From contig CAVQWE010000004.1 of assembly GCA_963717385.1 (NCBI GenBank), positions 1 through 64,000 of the forward strand: a stretch of 64,000 bases of DNA, written 5' to 3'. Positions 20,381-29,100 of this stretch are shown piece by piece (within the stretch, counting starts at the first letter, position 1; every line of letters begins with the position of its first letter). The notes under the pieces are model-generated. The model was not told where the DNA came from, did not search any database, and was given only the letters and a program-made list of their open reading frames with translations. The DNA comes from Sva-07 sp963717385 (GTDB lineage Bacteria > Actinomycetota > Acidimicrobiia > Acidimicrobiales > Ilumatobacteraceae). The position numbers and the translations under genes were made by a program.

Positions 20381-21420
20381 ACATGTTGTCGGTCGCGCAG
20401 CGGGCGGTGTTGTTCACCGGGTTGCCGGGTGCGGTGGTTGCACGCGACGCAGCCACCATCAGCCCGGTCGAACTCGGCCCACTGCTTCAGTGGGCCTCGA
20501 ACGAGCGCCTCGCCGGTCTGCTTTCCTGGGCTGTTGGATGCGGTGAGCTTGTCATCGACGGCGGCGACGATGAGGGTGCGCAGGTCGCCGAAGCACTACA
20601 CCGCGCCCTGAGGAGTTCACTGGCGGCAGAGGCAACGGCGGTCGTTGCCGTGACCGAACTCCGACGTCGCGGCGTCGAGGCGGTCGTGTTCAAAGGCACG
20701 GCCAACGCACATCTCGACTATCCGAGTCCGACGCAAAGAAACTTCTTCGACGCGGACCTCATCGTCAGACGCCAGGACTTCGCGCCCGCAATAGAAACGA
20801 TGCTGGACTCCGGCTTCGAGCGCACGAACGTGCCGCTCGGGCGCCGGTGGGAGCGACGCTTTGCGCGAGCCGCCGAGCTGCGATCGCCCAATGGTGTCGA
20901 GGTCGACCTCCACGCAGCGCTGGCCACGGGCTACTTCGGTGTCATCCTCGACCACGAGTCCCTGCAATCCGACGTCGCGGATTTTCGGCTCGGGGACGTC
21001 GAGTGTCGTGCATTCGGACCGACGACTCGGTTCCTCATCTCGTGCTACGGCGTGGTGTTGTCCAGAGGGCCTGCGCTCCGGTTGCACCGGGATCTGGCAC
21101 AGTTGCTCTTCGTCACGGCGGCCGACTGGAAGGCAGCAGCAGCGCTTGCTGGCGAAGGAGAGGCTGTGGTGGCTGAGGCACTTCGGCGTCTGAGCGCGCT
21201 CACCGGCGCGTCACACCCGTCGTTCGAATGGGCGTCGCGAGTCGTCGATCGCCCGAACGCGTCCAAAGCACTTCGGCTGGCAGCGGAGGCGGAAACCGTC
21301 GGGTGGTCGGCCGACGCCCGGAGCGCCATGCTTGCGCTCGGACCCGCCGACCAACTGCGATTCATCGGGCCGATAGTTGCCCGACGGCTGTGGCGAAACG
21401 GTCGGCGCTCAGCTTCGTGA
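20377..21420 (+). CDS. NTP_transf_5 family nucleotidyltransferase (module A)
   Basis: A 347-residue protein of the NTP_transf_5 group. The diagnostic block is VVFKGTANAHLDYPSP, then FFDADLIVRR (about residues 110-135), the hallmark KGxA, HLDY and DxD metal site of this Pol-beta-like fold. VEVDLHAAL about 50 residues on supplies a third carboxylate. The rest is helical. Family members occur with HprK-like kinases in paeninodin-type lasso peptide clusters and in polysaccharide or exosortase loci. The likely role is transfer of a nucleotide or sugar phosphate to a phosphorylated peptide or glycan. The start is the GTG at 20377, overlapping the kinase stop. It ends 14 bases before the convergent small exported protein gene. 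Confidence 0.8.
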   Translation: MNMLSVAQRAVLFTGLPGAVVARDAATISPVELGPLLQWASNERLAGLLSWAVGCGELVIDGGDDEGAQVAEALHRALRSSLAAEATAVVAVTELRRRGVEAVVFKGTANAHLDYPSPTQRNFFDADLIVRRQDFAPAIETMLDSGFERTNVPLGRRWERRFARAAELRSPNGVEVDLHAALATGYFGVILDHESLQSDVADFRLGDVECRAFGPTTRFLISCYGVVLSRGPALRLHRDLAQLLFVTAADWKAAAALAGEGEAVVAEALRRLSALTGASHPSFEWASRVVDRPNASKALRLAAEAETVGWSADARSAMLALGPADQLRFIGPIVARRLWRNGRRSAS

Positions 21421-21434
21421 GCCGAGCATCGAAC

Positions 21435-21986
21435 TCAGGCGAGGTAGGTGAGGGTCGACGTCTGTGTGAAGGTCGCGGTGTCGCCGGTGTAGATGCATGC
21501 CAACACGGTGACGACATCAATTCGGAAGCTGTTCCCGCCGATGATGTCGGCGGCAGTGTTGGTGCCGGTGTCTACCTTGCGCATGAAGCCCTGACTGCCG
21601 ACGGGAGGGTTTCCACTGGTGTTGGAGGCGGCGGAGACGCTCTCGCCCACATTGAGGTTCGTCGCCGTGCCCGTAAGAGCTGCGTTCGCGCGCCACTGAA
21701 AGCCGCTGTTCATCGCAAGACTTGTTGCCGTCAGGGTGCGGCTTTGGATGGCAGCAGCCGGTGTCGTGGCCATTGCGGAAGCGTTGCACGTTCCGCTTGC
21801 GTTGGCTCCAATGACAACCTCGACCCTTTCAGGTCGGTCAATGGTCGGCGGATTGAAGCTGATCGTCAAATTGGTGACGTTGCCGGGTACCGCGTATGCG
21901 AATGCGGGGCTCGACATCACCACGGATGCCCCAGCAACCGCAGCTCCGCCGACACCGATCTTCTTCAACGCATCTCTACGATCCAC
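21435..21986 (-). CDS. Small exported protein with twin-arginine-like signal (module A candidate substrate)
   Basis: A 183-residue protein. The N-terminus is MDRRDALKKIGVGGAAVAG, an RR-x-A-L-K-K pattern with a weakly hydrophobic stretch and a cleavage-type end PAFAYA at about residue 31. It resembles a Tat signal, though without the canonical SRRxFLK. The mature part is beta-rich, low in charge and full of Thr, Ala, Asn and Gly, with two Cys (GTCNAS, LACIYTG). No domain is recognised. It is convergent with the module A nucleotidyltransferase and divergent from the next PqqD gene. The four similar exported proteins in this window also lie next to PqqD/HprK genes, so it is a candidate substrate of that system; this is inference from context. 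Confidence 0.75.
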   Translation of the reverse strand: MDRRDALKKIGVGGAAVAGASVVMSSPAFAYAVPGNVTNLTISFNPPTIDRPERVEVVIGANASGTCNASAMATTPAAAIQSRTLTATSLAMNSGFQWRANAALTGTATNLNVGESVSAASNTSGNPPVGSQGFMRKVDTGTNTAADIIGGNSFRIDVVTVLACIYTGDTATFTQTSTLTYLA

Positions 21987-22168
21987 AATTCAGCCTTTCG
22001 TTGGTGACAAACACCGTGACGGAAGCTACCAGCGGAACATCCAGGAGAGCGAATACCCTCGCAGCGTCGCTCGTCGCTCGGAGGTTGCCGGCACACCACC
22101 GACGTGGTGTCGCCGACGGCTGTGTACCTCAGGCAACAGACCGGTGGGGTGCCTCTACACTCGCGTTG

Positions 22169-22570
22169 GTGAGCGGTCAGAGCACGCTGGGCGGCCGCAC
22201 CGTCGGTGGGTTCGCTTGGCATGACCGCCCGCTCGGACGCGACGACGTCGAGACTGCGCTGGTCGACGGTGAGTTCGTCGTGTCCCACGAGTCGACAGGG
22301 ATGGTGCACCGCTTGAACACGACGGCAGGCGCCGTGTGGTCGCTGTGCGACGGTGAGACCACTGTCGAATCGATGGCGTTCGAGCTCGGCGAGATCTTCG
22401 CCATGGCACCTGCAGACCTGACCGACGACATCGTGCGGGCGCTCGACCAGATCGCCGCCGCAGGGTTGCTGGTCGGTATCGACGCCACGATCTCGCACCT
22501 CGACGTCGATCCGAACGAGATCCTGACCGCCGACGGCAGTCGGATGCTGGTCGCCCCACCGGACCCTTGA
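22169..22570 (+). CDS. PqqD-like peptide-binding protein (module B1)
   Basis: A 133-residue protein. The PqqD core is VDGEFVVSHESTGMVHRLN, then TTAGAVWSLCDGETTVESMA (about residues 45-75), then a helix pair ending ALDQIAAAGLLVG. This matches the LNxTAxxVWxxxDGxxTVxE pattern of PqqD and other RiPP recognition elements. The extra C-terminal tail ending APPDP is nearly identical in the PqqD copy at 38385. The GTG at 22169 is the likely start; the frame is open upstream into the intergenic region. It lies 21 bases before an unusual HprK-like protein without a P-loop, the same order as in module C. Confidence 0.82.
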   Translation: MSGQSTLGGRTVGGFAWHDRPLGRDDVETALVDGEFVVSHESTGMVHRLNTTAGAVWSLCDGETTVESMAFELGEIFAMAPADLTDDIVRALDQIAAAGLLVGIDATISHLDVDPNEILTADGSRMLVAPPDP

Positions 22571-22591
22571 GGCACACCCATCGACCCCTCC

Positions 22592-23251
22592 GTGTGGGCG
22601 GGTACTCTCTGGCTCCGCATCGGGGAGCAGCGCGATGTGGTGATTGCCGTGCAGGCCGACACCGACGCATCCCTCGATTGGCTCGCCGTGCTCCTGCACC
22701 CTTGGATCGAGACCTCGATCGACGAGACGTGGGCAGGATTCCGGCCGGCGTTCGGGATCCGTCTCGAGCCGCTCGGCGATGGAGCCGCCCACCCGAGACG
22801 CGCACCTCGGCCGGTGCCGCAGTTGCGTCATGGCTCGACGGTGATCGCCCGGTCGCGCCGGCCCGACGACATCGTTCGTGCACTGGCACAGGTACTCGGG
22901 GGAGTGCACCGGCAACGTCACGACGACGGCCAGGTGTGGACCAAGCGGCGTCCGTTCGTGCGCAACGGGTCGCTGGTACTCGCCGACGTCCGCCCCCCGA
23001 CGTTGGTCAACGACCGCCAACTCTCCCGCGCCGGTATCGACGAGTTGGCGGCGTGGGCTGTCACGGTCGACGACGACGGGTTCGTCACCGTGCCGCCGCC
23101 GCTGCCGCACCTGAACTGGGACTCGATCGGCGTCGAAGCGTCGTGGGCGGATGCGAGACGTTTCCGCCTCGCCGGCGTGGCGCTGCAGCAAGATGCCCGT
23201 TCGCTGCGCGCCGAGATCACGACGTTGTTCGACGCTGCGGGCGGGGACTGA
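22592..23251 (+). CDS. Conserved module protein X, possible HprK-like protein without P-loop (module B1)
   Basis: A 219-residue protein with no obvious family, homologous to the product at 38805. Shared features are VPQLRHGSTVIARSRRPDDI, then a VLGG helix and a long block ending VPPPLPHLNW. The region FVRNGSLVLADVRPPTLVND, followed by RAGIDELAAWAVTVDDDG, lines up with VARDGVAVVFPAEADSGKST, AGFDYLTDEATAIDLDTG in the HprK-like partner at 24449, except that the GKST P-loop is replaced. I therefore infer a degenerate HprK-fold protein, perhaps a scaffold or regulator. The GTG at 22592 follows the PqqD stop by 21 bases; the same junction sequence occurs in module C. It ends at a convergent hairpin. 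Confidence 0.65.
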   Translation: MWAGTLWLRIGEQRDVVIAVQADTDASLDWLAVLLHPWIETSIDETWAGFRPAFGIRLEPLGDGAAHPRRAPRPVPQLRHGSTVIARSRRPDDIVRALAQVLGGVHRQRHDDGQVWTKRRPFVRNGSLVLADVRPPTLVNDRQLSRAGIDELAAWAVTVDDDGFVTVPPPLPHLNWDSIGVEASWADARRFRLAGVALQQDARSLRAEITTLFDAAGGD

Positions 23252-23265
23252 CTCGACGAGTCAGT
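23247..23265. terminator. Hairpin at convergent stop codons
   Basis: ACTGACTCG and CGAGTCAGT form a 9-bp inverted repeat around a single A. It spans both stop codons of the convergent genes ending at 23251 and 23261, so it probably ends transcription in both directions. The loop of one base is very short, so a cruciform or overlap function is also possible. Confidence 0.45.
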
Positions 23266-24367
23266 GCCGGCGCAGCGAGGACGCGCCGAGTCGCACGTGT
23301 TCGGGCCAGGTACGTCCGCGGGCGCGCAGGCTGGCACGAGACGGAACAGCGAGCGCAGCCAGAAACGCAGCCCGGTCGATCGGCCCCAGGGCGGCGAGCA
23401 CGCTGAGGCCCTCCGGCGCCCAGCCCTCGCCGCGCGCTGCGGTGTAGCCGGCGAAGGCGCGTTCTTGCGCAGGGTCGGGGACGAACGCGGCCGCCCACTG
23501 CACCAACGGATGGTGATGGTCGAGGCCGAGTTCGGTCCAGGCCGCGTGCACCCCACCGGCGATCACCAGACCGATGCCGTCGCGCTGGGCCCGTTCGACC
23601 ACCGCCTGCCAGTCGGCACCGCTGATCAGCACCAACTGCGCCACGTCGCGCACCGCCCGCAACCCCGACCCTCCTCCGAGCACGGTGTGGCAGCAGGCCT
23701 GCAGCAACCGCCCCTCGCGGTCGAGCCCGTGCGCTTCCACCCCGTCCAGCTCGAACGGTTCACTCGTCCCGCTCCACAGTTCGTCGTGGTCCACCCGGGC
23801 ACCGAAGTAGCCACCCGTGATGGCGAGGTGGAGGTCGAGTTCGCCGCCGCTTGGTGCCAGCAATTCGATCGCTTTGCCGAACCGGCGCTCCCACCACCCC
23901 CGCACCGGGGGCTGGCTGCGCCGAAAACCGGCCTCGTCGAGCGCCCGGAGCGCCGTTGCGTGGTCGCTGCGGCGGATCAGCAGGTCGGCGTCGGCGAACA
24001 CCCGCTCGTCGGGGTGTGCGTAGTCGAGACGGGCGAGGGCGACCCCCTTGAGCACGCGGGCTTCCACACCGACAGAGCCCAGCACCTCGAGGGTCAGCAC
24101 AGCGGTGGCCTGGGAGGTCTCGCAGCCGGCGAGCGCCCACGACAGGGCCTCGCGAGCGCCCGCCACTTGCGCCTCGTCCCCGGTGACCACCTGGTCGTCG
24201 ATCGCCTTCCAGAGCAGTCCTTGCACCCGATGCCGAGCAGCCAGCACGATCACTTCATCGGTGACCCTCAGCTCCATTCCGTCGGCGGCGTCGACGAGTT
24301 GGGCGCCGGGCAGCCCATGGCTGACGGCGACCCGCAACACGTCGAGGTCAGCGAGTGCGTCGTTCAC
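23261..24367 (-). CDS. NTP_transf_5 family nucleotidyltransferase (module B2)
   Basis: A 368-residue protein, paralogous to the product at 20377. The active-site block is VLKGVALARLDYAHPDERVF, then ADADLLIRR (about residues 120-145), followed by WWERRFGKAIELL and the third carboxylate in GELDLHLAI. A C-terminal helical part includes DVAQLVLISGADW, also shared by the module A and D copies. It is the last gene of a minus-strand series: giant C25 surface protein, small exported protein, PqqD-HprK fusion, then this enzyme 81 bases on. That supports work on the same peptide as the fusion protein. Donor nucleotide and acceptor are unknown. Confidence 0.82.
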   Translation of the reverse strand: MNDALADLDVLRVAVSHGLPGAQLVDAADGMELRVTDEVIVLAARHRVQGLLWKAIDDQVVTGDEAQVAGAREALSWALAGCETSQATAVLTLEVLGSVGVEARVLKGVALARLDYAHPDERVFADADLLIRRSDHATALRALDEAGFRRSQPPVRGWWERRFGKAIELLAPSGGELDLHLAITGGYFGARVDHDELWSGTSEPFELDGVEAHGLDREGRLLQACCHTVLGGGSGLRAVRDVAQLVLISGADWQAVVERAQRDGIGLVIAGGVHAAWTELGLDHHHPLVQWAAAFVPDPAQERAFAGYTAARGEGWAPEGLSVLAALGPIDRAAFLAALAVPSRASLRARGRTWPEHVRLGASSLRRH

Positions 24368-24448
24368 GGCAGCCTCGACGGTACCCGCAGGTTGCGGACC
24401 GGGCCGTCATCGACTGCCACCAGGCCGCCGCGCCCGGTGTTGCCCGGC

Positions 24449-25612
24449 TCAGAACAGCGACGACACGGCCGCAATCGGGCCGTCGACGCCGTCGTGTCGC
24501 AACGAGTGCTTCGTGCAGCGGTCGACCAGCCGTACGAGATCGTCGAGGCGGTCACCGTGCTCGGCCAGGTTGAACGCGCCGGAGACCAACCCGACCACGG
24601 CGTCGATGGTGTCGACCGCAACGAGGGTGTTGTCGGCGCCAGGAACGTGGGTCGGGAACACGAGGTGCCTCAGCGTGGCGCGTTCGGCGACAGCGCCCGG
24701 CCGGATGTCGTTGGGCGCGATCCGCCACCTCTGAGAGCTGCCTGCGAGCCCACCGGGGTCGAGGTGTGCGAGCAACTGCTGGCTGCCGGGGTCGAGCGTG
24801 ATCGGCTTGGGGTAGCCGACGACCTCGCCGGTGTCGAGGTCGATGGCGGTCGCCTCGTCGGTCAGGTAGTCGAAACCGGCCTCGACGAGGATCGTCGCCA
24901 GCGTCGACTTGCCCGAATCGGCCTCGGCCGGGAAGACGACGGCAACACCGTCACGAGCGACCGCGGAGGCGTGGACGACGAGGTAGCGCGGGGACCGGTC
25001 GATGGCCAGGTGCGTGATCTGCCACAGCACGTAGTCGGACACCGCCGACTCGTCCTGGGCATTGAGCCGGCTGCCGTCGGTGTCGAGATTCCATCCGCGG
25101 TTGCCGTCGCTCCACACCGTCAATGTCACCGCGCCAGTGTTCGACGGTGCTGCCGCGAGCGAGCCGAGTGCCCGTTCGATCTCGTCGGCGACGGCGTGTG
25201 AGTCGTGGCAGTCGATCGACACCCGCAGATCGAGCGCGGCGTACGGCCCGAGTCGGCGCAACGGGGCTGTTGTCGGAAGCAACGGGGCCGACGCGATGGG
25301 TCCTGATGGTTCCGGTGGTCGACGGCGAACTCCGGCGATGCCCTCGAGCAATCCAGCCGCCGCAAACCGATCGATCACCTCGCGCACCGACCCGGCGACT
25401 GCATCGAGTGGTTCCGCGAACGCCTCGGCGAGTTCGGCGGAGATCTCGGCGGCCGAGGCCGTCCCGTCGCAGCAACTCCACACGACCAGGCCGGTTGCGT
25501 TCACCCGGTGGGCACGCACGGCCACCGGGTCGTAGAGCATCCCCTCGTCGCCGACTCGAACCACGCGGACATCGGCGCGACCTCTCGGCGCACCCACGTC
25601 CGTCAGGTTCAT
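24449..25612 (-). CDS. PqqD-HprK fusion protein (module B2)
   Basis: A 387-residue fusion. Residues 15-95 form a PqqD domain (VGDEGMLYDPVAVRAHRVN, TGLVVWSCCDGTASAAEIS, then VIDRFAAAGLLEG). Residues about 140-385 are HprK-like: VVHASAVARDGVAVVFPAEA with Walker A AEADSGKST (about 229-237), then AGFDYLTDEATAIDLDTGEV. In the other modules these are separate genes, so the fusion supports a physical PqqD-kinase complex that phosphorylates a bound peptide. The ATG at 25612 starts conserved sequence; the frame continues upstream within the exported-protein gene but is non-coding there. It begins 32 bases after the small exported protein gene. Confidence 0.85.
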   Translation of the reverse strand: MNLTDVGAPRGRADVRVVRVGDEGMLYDPVAVRAHRVNATGLVVWSCCDGTASAAEISAELAEAFAEPLDAVAGSVREVIDRFAAAGLLEGIAGVRRRPPEPSGPIASAPLLPTTAPLRRLGPYAALDLRVSIDCHDSHAVADEIERALGSLAAAPSNTGAVTLTVWSDGNRGWNLDTDGSRLNAQDESAVSDYVLWQITHLAIDRSPRYLVVHASAVARDGVAVVFPAEADSGKSTLATILVEAGFDYLTDEATAIDLDTGEVVGYPKPITLDPGSQQLLAHLDPGGLAGSSQRWRIAPNDIRPGAVAERATLRHLVFPTHVPGADNTLVAVDTIDAVVGLVSGAFNLAEHGDRLDDLVRLVDRCTKHSLRHDGVDGPIAAVSSLF

Positions 25613-25644
25613 CGGCGACGAGCGCGATACGCCGGCCGAGTCGA

Positions 25645-26139
25645 TCAGGTGGTGCAGCACAGCACCATGCGGAACTTCCAGAAGAAACCGCTGGATGGTT
25701 CTGTGAACGTCACCGATTTCTTGTCGGCGCTGATCGTCCCGTCCACACATGGCCAGAGAAAGTCGCAGCCCGAACCGCTGCTCGAGTCGTCGATGCGTGC
25801 CTTTGCGGCGACGATCGTGCAGCCGGTCGGTGCGGTGTAGACGTAGCCCGCCCACCCCGACCCGTTTCCCGTCGGCGTCGTCTGTCCCGTCTGGAACGAG
25901 CAGGTGCACAAGCTCCCGACACCGGACGGTGCGCATGGTGGAAGTGATCCGATCGCACAGGTCCCGTCAGTCGCTGGGTCAGTGGTGATCTCGGCCCCGG
26001 TGGCCGCGTTGAACTGGGCACTGACGCATGAGCTCGCGGCGTGGGCGGTGACCGACTGGACGAATGGCGAGGCCCACACGATTCCGGCAGCGGTCGCGGC
26101 CTTCAGCAAGGTCCTTCGTTCGAGTTGTGGTGTGGCCAT
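25645..26139 (-). CDS. Small exported protein with twin-arginine-like signal (module B2 candidate substrate)
   Basis: A 164-residue protein. MATPQLERRTLLKAATAAG gives a good Tat-like signal (RRTLLK) followed by WASPFVQSVTAHA at the cleavage region. The mature part has many Cys (SSCVSAQ, DGTCAIG, PPCAPS, SLCTCS, TGCTIV, GCDFLW, WPCVDG and a C-terminal VLCCTT), suggesting several disulfides. The ATG at 26139 lies five bases after the stop of the giant C25 surface protein; a TTG at 26148 would overlap that stop. The PqqD-HprK fusion follows, so it is the likely client of that pair. No known domain was recognised. Confidence 0.75.
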   Translation of the reverse strand: MATPQLERRTLLKAATAAGIVWASPFVQSVTAHAASSCVSAQFNAATGAEITTDPATDGTCAIGSLPPCAPSGVGSLCTCSFQTGQTTPTGNGSGWAGYVYTAPTGCTIVAAKARIDDSSSGSGCDFLWPCVDGTISADKKSVTFTEPSSGFFWKFRMVLCCTT

Positions 26140-26144
26140 CCGGC

Positions 26145-29100
26145 TCAATCAATCGGGGTAGTCGGGTCACCGAGCAACGTCCAGCCGAGAGTGATATCGG
26201 GGGCCGATGTCACCGAGCGAAGGCTGTGCTTGGCAGTGAGAAGTGCTTCGCCGATGGTAGCGGATGATGTAATTCCATCCATGACATTTGGTCCGAACAT
26301 CGCATCGTGGATGCTGCTCGTCAACGTGGTTGCACCCACCACCGCCGCAGCACCGGTGGGCGCCGTGAGCATCCGCGAGCCAAGGCTCTGCTGCGTTGGA
26401 TGCGAGAAGTAGGTGTTCCAGCACCCGAACTGCACCACCAGTGTGGGGTCGTCGGTGTTCGTGAAGCCTGCCACGTCGGCCGTCCTCAGCAGGCCTTTCG
26501 AGGTCCACTGATCGGTCGACGAGTGACCGAAGAACACCGTCAGACCAGCGCCACCGTTGATTCCGCCGAGCAGCGCCGAACGAGCGTCAGCAACCGGGAG
26601 GTCGTCGAGCGCCGCTGTTGTCACGGCGTAGCCGCTGGGCAACGACGCTGCGATCTCGTCGGTGGTCGCACCGAAGCCGGTGTCGGAGGCGAAGACTGCT
26701 GAGGCGTCGGGCGTGTAGCTCGTCGCCTTGGCGATCGCGTTCGCCAGCTCGTCGAGGTTGCGCACGGGGAAACGCCCGAGCGCCAGGTCGGGAACCTGAT
26801 CGTTGTCGATGTCGGCGAACGCCGGATCGATCGGTGACCAGCGGACCTGGCCGACACCGACGTTGCCGTACATGGTCGGGATGAAGGCGATCGAGTCGGT
26901 GCTGACGTAGTTGCGATAGTCGTAGCTGTCGGCGCCGACCAGCAGGATCGCCGGATCGTCGAAGGCCGTAGCCGCATCGGCGATGTAGGCCGAGATCGCT
27001 GCGGGGTCGAACACCTCGCCGGTGTATGCGGCGTACACGTCTTCGACCTCGACGACCTTGACCGAGAGACCCTGTGCCTCGCGAGCCGCCACGAGATCAC
27101 CGAGGTGATCGCTGAATGCGGAGTGCGAGATGATCAACAGGTCGGCCGTACCGGTCAACAGTCCAGTGGTCTTGCGGCCGGCCGCGATCTCGGGTCGGTC
27201 GATGCTGCCGATCTGCGTGACTGCGTAGCGGGCAGCCGTTCCGTTCCCGGCGAACGAGATCGTGTAGGTGCCGTCGGATTGCAGCGCTGCCCGCTTCCGT
27301 GCCACGCGAGCGATGTCGTCGCCCTGGAATCGCAGCACTTCGACCTGAGGGCTGGTGAACCCGGCCACGGACACCCGCGCCGACGATGCAGTGAACTCCG
27401 CAGTGCCGTCGACCGCGACGATCCGACGCGGGTAGGTCACCGAGATCCGGTCGAGGTTCACCAGTCCGTACGGAGCGCCGGCGGCGGCGGTCACCGTGAC
27501 CGTCACGTTGTTGGCGCCGTCGACGAGCACGCCGCTGGGCACCGTGCCGGTGACGACCTTTTCGGTGATTCCGCCGAATCGCACCTCGCCGGCGGTGACA
27601 CCGTTGACGGACACCGTGACATGGTGGTCCTCGGCGACGGCGAAGTCGACTCCGCCCGCCACGGTGACGGCGACCGAAGCGCGACCAGGGGCCACATGGT
27701 CGACGTCGACGATCGTGGTGGCCGGCGCACCGAACGAGAACAGGCGCTGCGCGAACCACGGGTCGCTGCCGGGCATGCTCGTCGAGTACAGCTTCTGCTG
27801 CTCGACCACGACGGTGTGCATCGAACTCGTCGCTGCACCGATCTTGGCCTTCGGCACCTTCGACTTGTCGACGTCCATCAGCAGACGCTGCGATGGGTCG
27901 ACCACGAGCCGGTAGACGTTCGTGCCGGTGTAGAGCGTGTCGATCGAGTCGGCCCAGAACTCCACGAACTTGCCGGTCGTGAACTTCCCGGCACCCTTCA
28001 CCCGAACCGGAACGGGGTCGCCCGATGCGTCGATGACGGCCAGCGTCTTCATCTTGACGCCGGTCCAGTCCATGCCGGCGGCCATGAGGTCGTCGAAGCT
28101 GACCCGGTAGATGCCGTCGGTCTCCACGCTGAGTGCCGCAGAGTTGCCGATGCCGACCACGCGGCTCACCTTGACCCGTCGCCGGCCGTCGGCGTTGGCG
28201 ACGGCGGTTGCGGTTGCCTGGTTCTGCGCCGTGACGCGTTCGGCCTCGGCCGTCTGGTTGCTCGCGACGACCTGCGCCTGGGCGGGCTTCCAGTCGAGCG
28301 CCACCGGTGCGGGCACCGTGCCGACTGCTTCGCCGACCCGGTAGGGCCCGTGCAGGGTCTCGACGCCGAGCAGGTCGACGTCGGCCAGCCACAGCGTCGT
28401 GTAGTTGCCCGACACCGACTGGCGGTACTCGAGCGGCACGAACGAGTCGCCGGCCCCGACGATGATGTCGGTCAGCGCGATCTGCTTGCCGTTCGGCTTC
28501 TCGCCGTAGATCACGTAGCCGGCGTTTGCCGACTCGGTGCCGGACCACCACGTGACGTCGATGCTCTTGCCCGACTTCGTCGACGAGAAGTAGGCGACGG
28601 TCACGGGCAGTGTGGCGAGGTTGATCGGGTAGTCCTCGACCTCACCGATACCTGAGGTTCCACTGGCGGCTTGCGCCTCCAGGAGGGTGGGAGCGACGCG
28701 GAACCGGGAGAACGACGAACCGTTCAGGCCACCGACACCGGTCCAGGTGAGGCTGGCGGTGTACTCGTCGACCCCGTCCTCGGCCTCCACCTCGACGCAC
28801 TGCCGTTCAGAGGTCTCGAACGTGCCGCGGTCCTCGGCGTCGGCGTCGGTGTCGATCCATCCGCACACCCACACCGACTCACCTGTGGTGTTGGTGACCG
28901 TCACGGGCAGCGTGTAGCCGGTCGTGGTCACGGCGGCGTTCGAGAAGCTGACACCGTCGTCGGCGTCGGCGTCGTCGTAGCGGCCGTCCTCGTCTGGAGT
29001 CACGGCTGCGCCGAGCGACAACAGCGGAGAGATCTTGGCCGAGGCGGTGCCGTACGTCTCGGGGGCGTCGCCGTAGTCGAGCGCAACTTCGAGGAAGTCG

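Noticed and set aside
19212..26139. Lasso peptide biosynthesis cluster.
   Set aside because: PqqD, HprK-like and NTP_transf_5 genes are present, but no asparagine-synthetase-like cyclase, no transglutaminase-like protease and no typical short precursor are seen in the window.
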